Source of the DNA: an uncultured Ruminococcus sp.
GTDB taxonomy: Bacteria > Bacillota > Clostridia > Oscillospirales > Ruminococcaceae
Direction: 5' to 3'
Assembly (NCBI GenBank): GCA_900556055.1
Contig: USNJ01000038.1
Span: 1-13,794, forward strand
DNA length: 13,794 nucleotides
Position 1 is the first letter of the stretch; every line of letters starts with the position of its first letter. Made by a program: the position numbers and the translations under genes. This document shows, piece after piece, positions 1 through 6,868 of this stretch. The notes below the pieces were generated by a model, which worked only from the letters and a program-made list of their open reading frames with translations, was not told the DNA's origin and searched no databases.

Positions 1-278
1 CCCATTTTGTCCCATTCTATCGCAAGCTCGGTATCGCCCTTCCGCCCGCCGATAAGGGAGGGGGAGTAGTTGAGCAGATCGAATCCCCTGACTGCGGGAT
101 ATTTGCCTGTTTCACGGAATATTGCGTCTGTTTCCGTGGAAAATCCGTGGTTTGTGTACTGCCCCGACAGAGTTTTCTTTCCGTAGACAGACCTCAGATA
201 TGACAATATCCTGCGTGTTTTTGCGTTTGTATTTTTTCTGACGGGAGTTCCGACTGCGGTTTCGTAATCTATATTCAA
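1..278 (-). CDS. GH26-like glycoside hydrolase (mannanase family), 5' part only
   Basis: This open frame continues past the left edge, so only the first 92 codons are visible. The start is TTG at 276-278, preceded by GGAGG (287-291 on this strand) at 8 nt, and lies 16 bp after the speB stop, so it is probably the last or a later gene of the polyamine operon. The visible protein contains YGKKTLSGQY, then ETDAIFRETGKYPAVRGFDLLNYSPS, split here as ETDAIFRETGKYP and AVRGFDLLNY, then a run ending AIEWDKMG. This pattern (SGQ, TGKYPA, G-D near a strand end) is how GH26 beta-mannanase-type domains begin. No signal peptide precedes it, so the enzyme would be cytoplasmic and act on imported oligosaccharides. 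The catalytic glutamates would lie beyond the window and cannot be checked. Family assignment is by recognition from a partial sequence; a related clan GH-A enzyme is possible. Confidence 0.7.
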   Translation of the reverse strand, partial: MNIDYETAVGTPVRKNTNAKTRRILSYLRSVYGKKTLSGQYTNHGFSTETDAIFRETGKYPAVRGFDLLNYSPSLIGGRKGDTELAIEWDKM

Positions 279-294
279 GCAGATATCCTCCGGA

Positions 295-1149
295 TCATTT
301 GTAGAGTGCAAGCAGAGTTTCTCTCAGCATTTTGCAGGCAACGGCAGTAGATGCGCCGCTCTGGTCATAGATAGGAGAAAGCTCGTTCATGTCTGCGCCG
401 ACTATGTTAAGCTTTGAAAGCTCGAGGACAGATGTCAGCAGCTGCATGAAATCTGCGCCGCCTGCTTCGGGAGTGCCTGTTCCCGGGAAAACCGACGGAT
501 CGAGAACATCAAGGTCGATAGTCAGATAAACATTCTTACCTTCAAGTGCCTTTACAGCATCGGGAACGGTTTTCAGGTTGAATTTGTTGAGGATATTGTG
601 TTCCTCGGCAAATCTGAATTCCTCACGTTCGCCGCTGCGTATGCCGAACTGATAGATATGCTTATCGCCGACAAGCTCCCAGCATCGTCTGATAACAGTA
701 GCGTGGGACAGCTTTTCGCCGAGATAATCCTCGCGCAGATCGGTATGAGCATCAAAATGGAGGATATAAAGGTCATCGAATTTCTTTTTCATCGCACGTA
801 CTGCGCCGAGAGTTACAAGATGCTCACCGCCCAGCATGAACGGCAGTTTTCCGTCCTTCAGGATAACATCAACAAGCTCTTCGATCTGATTAAGCGCCAT
901 TTCGGGGCTTCCGAAGGTCAGTTCAAGATCGCCCGCATCGAAGATGTCGCATTCGGTCAGGTCCTTGTCCTGATATGGGGAATATGTTTCAAGTCCGAAG
1001 CTTTCACTTCTTATCGCCTTGCAGCCGAAACGTGTTCCGGGGCGGTAGGATGTGGTGCTGTCGAAGGGTGCGCCGAAGATAACTATCCTGCTGTCATCGT
1101 ATTCGGATTCACAGCCGATAAATGTGGAAACATTCTTTTCAAATCCCAT
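295..1149 (-). CDS. speB: Agmatinase (agmatine ureohydrolase)
   Basis: Hydrolyses agmatine to putrescine and urea in the cytoplasm, the second step of the arginine decarboxylase route. The 284-residue protein is of normal length for the ureohydrolase (arginase/agmatinase) family. The manganese-binding motifs are complete: GGEH (His110), DAHTD (Asp133, His135, Asp137) and DLDVLDP (Asp212, Asp214). The conserved GAPFD near residues 26-30 and RPGTRFG near 36-42 are also present. The ATG start is supported by AGGAG seven bases upstream, and the gap to the speE stop is 14 bp, so the two are co-transcribed. Arginase or formiminoglutamase are alternatives by fold, but the neighbouring arginine-decarboxylase-type and spermidine synthase genes favour agmatinase strongly. 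Confidence 0.93.
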   Translation of the reverse strand: MGFEKNVSTFIGCESEYDDSRIVIFGAPFDSTTSYRPGTRFGCKAIRSESFGLETYSPYQDKDLTECDIFDAGDLELTFGSPEMALNQIEELVDVILKDGKLPFMLGGEHLVTLGAVRAMKKKFDDLYILHFDAHTDLREDYLGEKLSHATVIRRCWELVGDKHIYQFGIRSGEREEFRFAEEHNILNKFNLKTVPDAVKALEGKNVYLTIDLDVLDPSVFPGTGTPEAGGADFMQLLTSVLELSKLNIVGADMNELSPIYDQSGASTAVACKMLRETLLALYK

Positions 1150-1163
1150 GGTAATTCTCCTTT

Positions 1164-2009
1164 TTATGCGTTTTCAAGCAGCTCTTTGACGTAATTCGGT
1201 ATCATGAAGCAGCCCTTGTGAAGATCGGTGTTATAGTATCTCGTTTCAAGTCCGAGAGCATTCCACCTTTCTGCATCGGCTTTGAGCGGATCAACTGTTT
1301 TTGATGCATAACCGAAAAGCCAGTGTCCCGAAGGATAGGTCGGGATATGTGCCTGATATACCTTGCAGATGGGGAAAAATTCCTTGATCCTGCGGTGCGC
1401 ACGCTGCATAGCCCTTGCATCATCGGAATAGTAGGGGCTTTCATGCTGATTTACAAGTATGCCGTTCTTGGTGAGGGCATTGAAGCAGTTGCCGTAGAAT
1501 TCGCTTGTGAAAAGTCCCTCGCCCGGACCGAAAGGATCGGTGCTGTCCACGATGATAAGGTCGTATTCATTTTCCTTTCTGCGGACGTATTTCAGGCCGT
1601 CCTCGTAATAGATATGAACTCTGCTGTCGTCAAGGCGGCAGGCTGTTTTTCTGAGATATTCGCGGCATACGGCAACGACACGCTCATCTATCTCTACCAT
1701 GTCTATCCGCTCAATCGTCTTGTATCTTGTAAGCTCACGGATAGTTCCGCCGTCACCCGCACCGATAACCAGCACCTTTTTTACATCGGGATTTGATGCC
1801 ATTGCGACATGAGTTATCATTTCGTGATATATGAATTCGTCTTTTTCCGTCAGCATCATGATTCCGTCGAGAGTGAGAAAGCGTCCGAACTCCTCGCTCT
1901 GAAATACGTCGATCCTCTGAAATTCGCTGTCCTCAGTGTAAAGCTGTTTATCGACACGGATTGACATTTTTACATTGGGTGTGTGCATTTCCGTAAACCA
2001 CAGTTCCAT
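1164..2009 (-). CDS. speE: Spermidine synthase (putrescine aminopropyltransferase)
   Basis: Transfers the aminopropyl group of decarboxylated S-adenosylmethionine to putrescine, giving spermidine and methylthioadenosine. The 281-residue protein follows the Bacillus-type SpeE from end to end: an N-terminal beta domain (ELWFTE, then FGRFLTLDG at about 41-49), the nucleotide-binding GAGDGG at 83-88, the acidic VEID at 105-108 that contacts the ribose, YEDGLK near 135-140, and the catalytic-aspartate motif VDSTDP at 154-159. IPTYPSGHW near the C-terminal third is also typical. AAAGGA seven bases before the ATG supports the start. It sits 15 bp after speA and 14 bp before speB in the same operon. 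The second substrate could in principle be another diamine, but putrescine fits the agmatinase neighbour. Confidence 0.94.
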   Translation of the reverse strand: MELWFTEMHTPNVKMSIRVDKQLYTEDSEFQRIDVFQSEEFGRFLTLDGIMMLTEKDEFIYHEMITHVAMASNPDVKKVLVIGAGDGGTIRELTRYKTIERIDMVEIDERVVAVCREYLRKTACRLDDSRVHIYYEDGLKYVRRKENEYDLIIVDSTDPFGPGEGLFTSEFYGNCFNALTKNGILVNQHESPYYSDDARAMQRAHRRIKEFFPICKVYQAHIPTYPSGHWLFGYASKTVDPLKADAERWNALGLETRYYNTDLHKGCFMIPNYVKELLENA

Positions 2010-2024
2010 AAGCTTGTCCTTTCT

Positions 2025-3473
2025 TTATTTTAATACTTTGATATTGCGTATCTCCATATCCTCGGGACCTGTCAGCGAGCAGCCTCTTTCCCTTGAATAT
2101 TCGATATAGCTGAGTATTTCTGAGGTAATAAGTTCGCCCGGAGCAACGATAGGTATTCCGGGAGGGTAGCACATGACGAACTCACTGCTTATCCTGCCCG
2201 CACTCTGCGAGATGGGTATAGTTTCCTGTTCGCCGTAAAACGCCGTCTGAGGAGATACCTTGACTGTCGGGTTTATGTATTCATGTTCAAGCATTCCCGT
2301 CTTGTCACGGCTGTAACGGCGCTTTATCTCGGATAATGCGGAAACAAGGCGTTCTATCGCCATCTCACGGTCGCCTACGGAGATATAAGCAAGGATATTT
2401 CCGATGTCGCCGAATTCTATCTGAATGTCATAATTATCACGCAGGATATCGTAAACTTCAATTCCCGCAAGACCGATGTCACGGGTATAAACCGAAAGCT
2501 TTGTCCTGTCGAAATCGAAAACGTCATTTCCGTTGATAAGCTCTGACGAATATGCGTAATATCCGCCGATACGGTTTATCTCTGTTCGTGCATATTCCGC
2601 AAGCGACATTACCTTTCGGAATGTTTCCTTACCTCTGAGAGCGAGATTCCTTCGGGATATATCGAGCGACGAAAGCAGCAGATATGAAGCGCTTGTCGTC
2701 TGCGTGAGGTTGATGATGGAATGGATGTGTCCCTCGCTGACAGTGCAGTTTTTGCCGACCAGCAGGAATGAGCTTTGTGTAAGCGAGCCGCCTGATTTAT
2801 GCATCGAAACCGATGCCATATCCGCACCTGCCGCCATTGCGGGCATAGGCATATTCTCGCCGAAATAGAAATGCGTTCCGTGTGCTTCATCGGCAAGGCA
2901 GAGCATTCCGTGCTTGTGGGCGATCTCGGCAATGGAGCGTATATCCGAGCAGATGCCGTAATAAGTAGGGTTGTTTACGAAAACAGCCTTTGCATCGGGA
3001 TTTTCGATGATAGCCTTTTCAACGTCCTTTGCGGACATTCCGAGGGCTATTCCGAGATGCGGATTCATTCCGGGATTGACGTAAACAGGGACAGCACCGC
3101 AGAGGACAAGCGAGTTTATCGCACTTCTGTGGACATTTCTCGGCATGATGATCTTATCGCCCGCCTTGCAGACGGAAAGTATCATCGACTGCACGCAGGA
3201 CGTTGTTCCGCCGACCATGAAAAAGCAGCTTCTTGCGCCGAACGCTTCAGCCGCAAGCTCCTGAGCGTCCTTGATGACCGAAACGGGGTGACAGAGGTTG
3301 TCGAGCGGCTTCATTGAGTTGACATCAACGGAAAGGCAGGTCTTTCCCAGAAATTCGGTCAGTTCGGGATTTCCCCGTCCGTGCTTGTGTCCGGGGACAT
3401 CAAATGGGACAACTCTTGCGTCCTTGTATTTCATAAGTGCGTCGTAGATCGGTGCATCGTTTTGTGTGAGCAT
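2025..3473 (-). CDS. speA: Orn/Lys/Arg decarboxylase family protein, probably arginine decarboxylase
   Basis: PLP-dependent (fold type I) decarboxylase of 482 residues, probably converting arginine to agmatine for the downstream agmatinase. The N-terminus carries the family signature PFDVPGHKHGRG (23-34). The PLP site is clear: DEAHG with Asp195 and His198, and the Schiff-base lysine Lys226 in SMHKSGGSLTQ. A smaller C-terminal domain has the motif PPGIPIVAPGE. The frame is open to a TTG overlapping the speD stop, which would add 24 residues encoded through a strong hairpin. I chose the ATG at 3471-3473 because GGGAGG lies 8 nt upstream and because homologues start at the equivalent of LTQNDAPIYDAL. 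It has the length of the Bacillus SpeA type, not the large E. coli biodegradative type. Lysine or ornithine as substrate cannot be excluded from sequence; the context argues for arginine. Confidence 0.88.
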   Translation of the reverse strand: MLTQNDAPIYDALMKYKDARVVPFDVPGHKHGRGNPELTEFLGKTCLSVDVNSMKPLDNLCHPVSVIKDAQELAAEAFGARSCFFMVGGTTSCVQSMILSVCKAGDKIIMPRNVHRSAINSLVLCGAVPVYVNPGMNPHLGIALGMSAKDVEKAIIENPDAKAVFVNNPTYYGICSDIRSIAEIAHKHGMLCLADEAHGTHFYFGENMPMPAMAAGADMASVSMHKSGGSLTQSSFLLVGKNCTVSEGHIHSIINLTQTTSASYLLLSSLDISRRNLALRGKETFRKVMSLAEYARTEINRIGGYYAYSSELINGNDVFDFDRTKLSVYTRDIGLAGIEVYDILRDNYDIQIEFGDIGNILAYISVGDREMAIERLVSALSEIKRRYSRDKTGMLEHEYINPTVKVSPQTAFYGEQETIPISQSAGRISSEFVMCYPPGIPIVAPGELITSEILSYIEYSRERGCSLTGPEDMEIRNIKVLK

Positions 3474-3500
3474 AATGACCGCCTCCCAAATTATCAGAAT

Positions 3501-3537
3501 AAGGCGGAAACTCCCCATTGGGAAGGTTGTCCGCCTT
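3501..3537. other. Strong intercistronic hairpin between speD and speA
   Basis: An inverted repeat fills the 68-bp gap between the speD stop and the speA start. The outer stem pairs AAGGCGGA (3501-3508) with TCCGCCTT (3530-3537). An inner stem continues with one-base bulges and GC pairs up to a three-base loop, giving about 16 base pairs in 37 nt. On the operon (minus) strand the stem is followed by ATTCTG, not a U-run, so it is not a standard terminator there. On the plus strand it ends in TTTTT and would terminate antisense transcripts. It ends about 27 nt before the speA ATG and leaves the speA ribosome-binding site free. Plausible roles are transcript processing or stabilisation, or partial attenuation of speA. 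Confidence 0.75.
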
Positions 3538-3541
3538 TTTA

Positions 3542-4357
3542 TCAATCAAATATATTCTGACCGCTGAAGATCTCGATCATCTCACGTCTTAAACGGTCGT
3601 TTATTTCCAGCCTGCGCTTAGGTGCAAGCTCATAGGTATCGGTGTTGAAAAGATAATTCTGGAGGAAGATCTCCTTTATCATCATTCGTGTGTGGAAGAA
3701 ATTTGCCTGATAAACATTCATATCAATGGCATCATAGCGTTCAAGAGTAGCCTTGTTGATATAATCCTGGATAGTCGCCATCTTATGATCCATAAAAAGC
3801 TTTTTGCCCGAGATCTCACGGGTAAAGCCTCTTACTCTGTAATCTATCGTAATTATATCCGAATCAAAGCTGCCGATAAGGTAGTCGAGGACGTTCAGCG
3901 GAGAAATGCGTCCGCAGGTGGAAACGTCGATATCGACCCTGAATGTTGTTATCTCATTATCGGGATGAAACTCAGGATAGGTATGCACAGTCAGATGGCT
4001 TTTATCGAGATGTCCCGCAATATCCTGCTTGGGGATAATGGGAATATGCCGCATATTGCACGACTCATCTATCTGATCCTCATCGAGATAGTCCTCGGAA
4101 ACAAGCAGAGTTACGCTTGCACCCTGCGGATCATAGTCCTGTTTTGATATATTCAGCACGTGCGCACCGATCATATCGGTAACGTCACAGAGGATCTTTG
4201 TAAGACGGTCACTGTTGTACTGCTCATCTATATATTTAATATAATCCTTCTTTTCTCTCTCGCTTTTTGCGTAACAGATATCATAAATATTAAAGCTGAG
4301 AGTTTTAGTAAGGTTATTAAATCCATAAAGCGTGAGCTTCTCGTTCAACCCTATCAT
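3542..4357 (-). CDS. speD: S-adenosylmethionine decarboxylase proenzyme, E. coli type
   Basis: Makes decarboxylated S-adenosylmethionine, the aminopropyl donor for SpeE. The protein is co-linear with the roughly 264-residue E. coli SpeD: YGFNNLTKTLSFNIYDICYAK at the start (split here as YGFNNLTKTLSF and NIYDICYAK), DYDPQGASVT in the middle, then HLDKSHLTVHTYPE, VSTCGRISPL and DYRVRGFTRE. Self-cleavage in DKSH would occur before the serine (Ser121 counting from a start one codon upstream, Ser120 from the start used here), which becomes the pyruvoyl group. This is the long enterobacterial/clostridial class, not the about 125-residue Bacillus/Thermotoga form. The frame allows a GTG at 4358-4360, but the adjacent ATG at 4355-4357 is better spaced (6 nt) from AAAGG. 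It is the first gene after the promoter at 4391-4419. Confidence 0.94.
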   Translation of the reverse strand: MIGLNEKLTLYGFNNLTKTLSFNIYDICYAKSEREKKDYIKYIDEQYNSDRLTKILCDVTDMIGAHVLNISKQDYDPQGASVTLLVSEDYLDEDQIDESCNMRHIPIIPKQDIAGHLDKSHLTVHTYPEFHPDNEITTFRVDIDVSTCGRISPLNVLDYLIGSFDSDIITIDYRVRGFTREISGKKLFMDHKMATIQDYINKATLERYDAIDMNVYQANFFHTRMMIKEIFLQNYLFNTDTYELAPKRRLEINDRLRREMIEIFSGQNIFD

Positions 4358-4390
4358 CACATACCTTTCCGATTTTTGCGTTCATAATAG

Positions 4391-4419
4391 ATAATACGCT
4401 ATATTTTCAAGAATGTCAA
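4391..4419 (-). promoter_or_regulatory. Promoter of the speD-speA-speE-speB operon
   Basis: On the minus strand a perfect TTGACA (4414-4419) is separated by exactly 17 bp from TATTAT (4391-4396). Transcription would start near 4384, giving a 5' leader of only about 27 nt before the speD ATG. That leaves no room for a riboswitch before speD, so control must act at initiation, on later parts of the transcript, or on the proteins. The 130 bp further upstream to the ridA terminator show no gene or clear element. Confidence 0.8.
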
Positions 4420-4547
4420 GGGATTTACGCAAATTTCTCATTAAATTTTGAAAGGTTATTGCAATTCTTTGATTTTCTCCGGATATCTCGCTTATACTCT
4501 TGTTTTCTTCAACAGTAATTTTATGGCAAAATATAAATATAATTCAG

Positions 4548-4589
4548 AAAAAAGCCCGTTATGCCGCACTTTTTCGACATAACAGGCTT
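4548..4589 (-). terminator. Intrinsic terminator of the ilvA-ridA operon
   Basis: On the minus strand, 17 bp after the ridA stop, AAGCCTGTTATG (4578-4589) pairs with CATAACGGGCTT (4552-4563) to give a 12-bp stem with one G-U pair and a 14-nt loop. It is followed by a run of U residues (A's at 4548-4553 on the plus strand). This is a canonical rho-independent terminator separating ridA from the polyamine operon. Confidence 0.88.
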
Positions 4590-4606
4590 ATATATTCGGT
4601 TTGTTT

Positions 4607-4981
4607 TTACTTTACTTCAGCGATAACTTCAACTTCAGCAAGAACATTCTTGGGGAGCTGCTTTACAGCAACGCAGGAACGTGCGGGCTTGCCTGTGAAA
4701 TACTTGCCGTAGATCTCGTTGAACTTGCCGAAATCAGCCATGTCAGCAAGGAAGCAGGTAGTCTTTACTGCTGTTTCAAAGGAAGCGCCTGCAGCCTTCA
4801 GAACTTCACCCAGGTTTTTCATGATCTGCTCTGTCTGACCTTCAATAGTGTCAGCTTCAACGTTTCCGCTTGCGGGGTTGATAGCGATCTGTCCCGAGGT
4901 GTAAACCATGCCGTTTGAAACGACTGCCTGAGAGTAGGGTCCGATAGCGTCGGGAGCTGTTTTTGTGTAGATCTTTTCCAT
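4607..4981 (-). CDS. ridA: RidA family reactive intermediate/imine deaminase
   Basis: RidA (YjgF/YER057c/UK114) enzymes hydrolyse reactive enamine/imine intermediates, chiefly 2-aminocrotonate/2-iminobutyrate released by threonine dehydratase, to the 2-oxoacid and ammonia. The 124-residue length is normal for this trimeric cytoplasmic protein. Family marks are visible: AIGPYSQAV at 12-20, YTSGQI at 27-32, the substrate-carboxylate arginine Arg101 in KPARSCV, and Glu119 in VEVIAEV near the C-terminus. The ATG has AAAGGA about 11 nt upstream, a rather long spacing, but the only nearer ATG hits a stop at once. It lies 24 bp after ilvA and before the terminator, so it is made from the same T-box-controlled transcript, which fits its role of clearing IlvA's product. 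Confidence 0.94.
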   Translation of the reverse strand: MEKIYTKTAPDAIGPYSQAVVSNGMVYTSGQIAINPASGNVEADTIEGQTEQIMKNLGEVLKAAGASFETAVKTTCFLADMADFGKFNEIYGKYFTGKPARSCVAVKQLPKNVLAEVEVIAEVK

Positions 4982-5005
4982 AGTTACAACATTCCTTTCA
5001 GAATT

Positions 5006-6208
5006 TTATTTATTGATAAGGTGATAACCCTGTTTTGCAAGCTCTGCCTTGATCTCGTCAATATGAGCCTGATTTCTTGTTTCAATGGTAAGCTTGATGA
5101 TGCAGGAATTGATATCCGCTTCAAGGTCGGTCATACCGTAGCTTACGGATGTTACGTTTCCGCCGAGGTTTCCGATGATCTTGGAAACGCTTCTCAGCTG
5201 ACCCGGCTTGTCAACAAGCTCAATGGAGAGATCTGTGAGTCTGCCTGTTTTCTGGAGACCTCTGTTGATAACTCTCGAAAGGCTTGTGATGTCGATATTG
5301 CCGCCCGATACGAGGCAGCATACCTTTTTGCCCTTCAGCTCGGGGATCTTATTGAACATAAGAGCTGCAACGGGAACTGCGCCTGCGCCCTCGGATACAA
5401 GCTTCTGCTTCTCCATAAGTGTGAGGATAGCAGCTGCAACTTCGTCATCTGTAACGGTAACGAGTCCGTCAACGTACTTGGAAACTATTTCGAATGTATT
5501 GTCGCCCGGTGTCTTTACTGCGATACCGTCAGCGATCGTCTTTACCTTGGGGAGTGTTTCGATCTTGTGATCTCTTACGGCATTTACCATGGAAGGAGCA
5601 CCTGCTGCCTGAACGCCGTACACCTTTACATCGGGGTGGAGTGACTTGATGGTGAATGCAACGCCGCTGATGAGTCCGCCGCCGCCGATAGGAACGATAA
5701 CAGCTTCAACATCGGGGAGCTGCTCAAGTATCTCAAGACCGATAGTACCCTGACCTGCGATAACAAGCTCATCATCAAAAGGATGGATAAATGTTGCGCC
5801 TGTTTCCTTCTGGATCTCAACAGCCTTGTCATGAGCGTCATCATATGTGCCTTCAACAAGACATACATCTGCGCCGTAGCTCTTTGTAGCCTCTACCTTT
5901 GAGATAGGAGCGCTGTCGGGAATGCAGATGCAGGATTTGATGCCGTTCTTTGCAGCTGCGAGTGCAACGCCCTGTGCGTGGTTGCCTGCGGAGCAAGCGA
6001 TAACTCCCTTAGCCTTTTCCTCGGGGGAGAGCTGGGAGATCTTGTAGTATGCGCCTCTTACCTTGAATGAACCTGTTACCTGGAGATTTTCGGTTTTCAG
6101 GTAAACATTGTAATCGGGGCAGAGATCCTTAGCTTTGATCATGTCCGTCGGGCGGACAACTTCTTTGAGAACATAGGAAGCCTGGTAAACTTTGTCAAGA
6201 GTCAGCAT
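5006..6208 (-). CDS. ilvA: Threonine ammonia-lyase (dehydratase), medium form with ACT domain
   Basis: PLP enzyme converting threonine to 2-oxobutyrate and ammonia, the first committed step to isoleucine. The 400-residue protein has the PLP lysine Lys49 in GSFKVRGA, the substrate loop SAGNHAQG (73-80), and the phosphate-binding GGGG (175-178). SEGAGA and SGGNID follow near 272-277 and 301-306. Residues from about 326 to the end form one ACT-type regulatory domain (LSIELVDKPGQL). This is the medium form, longer than the about 330-residue TdcB and with a single ACT unit. Family knowledge alone leaves biosynthetic versus catabolic use open, but an apparent isoleucine T-box upstream argues for biosynthesis. 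AAAGGAG lies 8 nt before the ATG. RidA follows in the same operon. Confidence 0.94.
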   Translation of the reverse strand: MLTLDKVYQASYVLKEVVRPTDMIKAKDLCPDYNVYLKTENLQVTGSFKVRGAYYKISQLSPEEKAKGVIACSAGNHAQGVALAAAKNGIKSCICIPDSAPISKVEATKSYGADVCLVEGTYDDAHDKAVEIQKETGATFIHPFDDELVIAGQGTIGLEILEQLPDVEAVIVPIGGGGLISGVAFTIKSLHPDVKVYGVQAAGAPSMVNAVRDHKIETLPKVKTIADGIAVKTPGDNTFEIVSKYVDGLVTVTDDEVAAAILTLMEKQKLVSEGAGAVPVAALMFNKIPELKGKKVCCLVSGGNIDITSLSRVINRGLQKTGRLTDLSIELVDKPGQLRSVSKIIGNLGGNVTSVSYGMTDLEADINSCIIKLTIETRNQAHIDEIKAELAKQGYHLINK

Positions 6209-6268
6209 TTGAAAAACTCCTTTAAAATAATTTTCATCGGAAAGCGGCTTTATTCTCCGGAAAGCAAT

Positions 6269-6300
6269 AAAAAAACTCCGCCCGTATCCTAAGGGCGAAG
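6269..6300 (-). terminator. Regulated terminator of the T-box leader
   Basis: On the minus strand CTTCGCCC (6293-6300) pairs with GGGCGGAG (6276-6283) over 8 bp, followed by seven U residues (A's at 6269-6275 on the plus strand). Its 5' arm is shared with the T-box antiterminator, so the two folds exclude each other. Confidence 0.9.
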
Positions 6301-6533
6301 CTGAAACTCCGTGTTACCACCTTAATTGCCGTTTATGTGAAACGACCGCTCGGTATGCGTCCGACAACGCAGTCTCCTGTAACGGGGAGCTACCGTACAT
6401 GCTTAATTGCTTTATGGCTTTCAGCAGTCTGCTCAAGGGCGATCATTATGCTTTTCCGCACTGCCTTGCACCGAACGGCAGCTCTCTGAGGGGAACAAAC
6501 GGCATACATTTTCCCTGTCAATGCATTTATTAC
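6269..6533 (-). promoter_or_regulatory. T-box leader with apparent isoleucine (AUC) specifier, controlling ilvA-ridA
   Basis: On the minus strand the conserved T-box sequence AATTAAGGTGGTAACACGG (6309-6327) is clear. Stem I features precede it: AGAGAG followed by a GC-rich distal hairpin with GGTGCAAGGCAG. The specifier loop reads AATGATCGCCCTTGAG; by the usual register, ATC at 6441-6443 is the specifier, which is an isoleucine codon. The antiterminator can be drawn directly: TAAGG (6320-6324) pairs with CCTTA (6290-6294), a bulge carries TGGT for the uncharged tRNA acceptor end, and CGGAG (6307-6311) pairs with CTTCG (6296-6300). That fold uses up the 5' arm of the terminator. Uncharged tRNA-Ile should therefore raise ilvA-ridA expression. 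The element class is near certain; the specifier is read by pattern. Confidence 0.93.
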
Positions 6534-6539
6534 ACTTAT

Positions 6540-6567
6540 ATTATACAGCCGAAATGCAAATTGTCAA
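6540..6567 (-). promoter_or_regulatory. Promoter of the T-box/ilvA-ridA transcript
   Basis: On the minus strand a perfect TTGACA (6562-6567) and a perfect TATAAT (6540-6545) are spaced by 16 bp. The start would be near 6533, just ahead of stem I of the T-box, which fits a full-length leader. Having both hexamers perfect suggests strong constitutive initiation, with control left to the T-box. Confidence 0.85.
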
Positions 6568-6785
6568 TGTATATTTTGTTAATTTTATTTGCAGATGCTT
6601 TATACTAAAAAACATTGGAATTATGGGTTTTTAGCATTTCCTGCTGTGGACGCATGATATCCCCGTGAGGACACACTGTTTTTAGGAAGATATCATAGTG
6701 ACAGACGTGCAAAGCCGCAGATATTGCCTGCTTTCTGCATCAGGCGGAATTTACGCATTATACAAAGTGAAATGATCCAAAAAAC
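6568..6785. other. Divergent spacer with an 8-bp perfect inverted repeat
   Basis: No coding region is supported in this spacer between the divergent ilvA and SNF2-gene promoters. It holds the perfect inverted repeat ATGATATC (6654-6661) and GATATCAT (6689-6696) around 27 bases, with a small GTG-AGGA-CAC hairpin inside, and a second hairpin GCCTG/CAGGC at about 6725-6745. A weak plus-strand promoter-like pair (TTGTTA at 6576-6581, TATACT at 6601-6606, 19 bp apart) could transcribe it. It could be an operator region or an unrecognised structured RNA; I cannot tell which. Confidence 0.4.
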
Positions 6786-6814
6786 TTGTCAAAAAGGCAG
6801 GATTATGTTATAAT
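6786..6814 (+). promoter_or_regulatory. Promoter of the SNF2-ClC transcript
   Basis: TTGTCA (6786-6791) and a perfect TATAAT (6809-6814) are spaced by 17 bp. Transcription would begin near 6821, giving a leader of about 48 nt before the chosen ATG at 6869. The predicted start coincides with a GTG in frame with the gene, which rules that GTG out as the translation start. Confidence 0.8.
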
Positions 6815-6868
6815 GTCAACGTGTGCAGGTTCATCAGTACCTATATCTGTGAAAACGGGGGCAGTGCA

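Noticed and set aside
598..1194. Plus-strand open frame of 198 codons opposite speB
   Set aside because: It lies antisense to a gene with complete metal-binding motifs, has no ribosome-binding site and resembles no family; it is a codon-bias shadow. The same applies to plus-strand frames at 1323-1796, 2799-3317, 3692-4147, 4601-4918 and 5021-5644.
3474..3545. TTG start overlapping the speD stop that would extend SpeA by 24 residues
   Set aside because: The extension is encoded through the intercistronic hairpin and does not resemble the family N-terminus. The ATG at 3473 has a strong GGGAGG at good spacing.
4471..4498. Plus-strand promoter-like pair (TTGATT and TATACT) upstream of the speD promoter
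   Set aside because: It would transcribe only antisense into ridA, with no plus-strand gene to support it, and the -35 match is poor.
6821..6868. GTG start adding 16 residues to the SNF2 protein
   Set aside because: It falls at the predicted transcription start, 7 bp after the -10 box, so no ribosome-binding site could precede it on the transcript.
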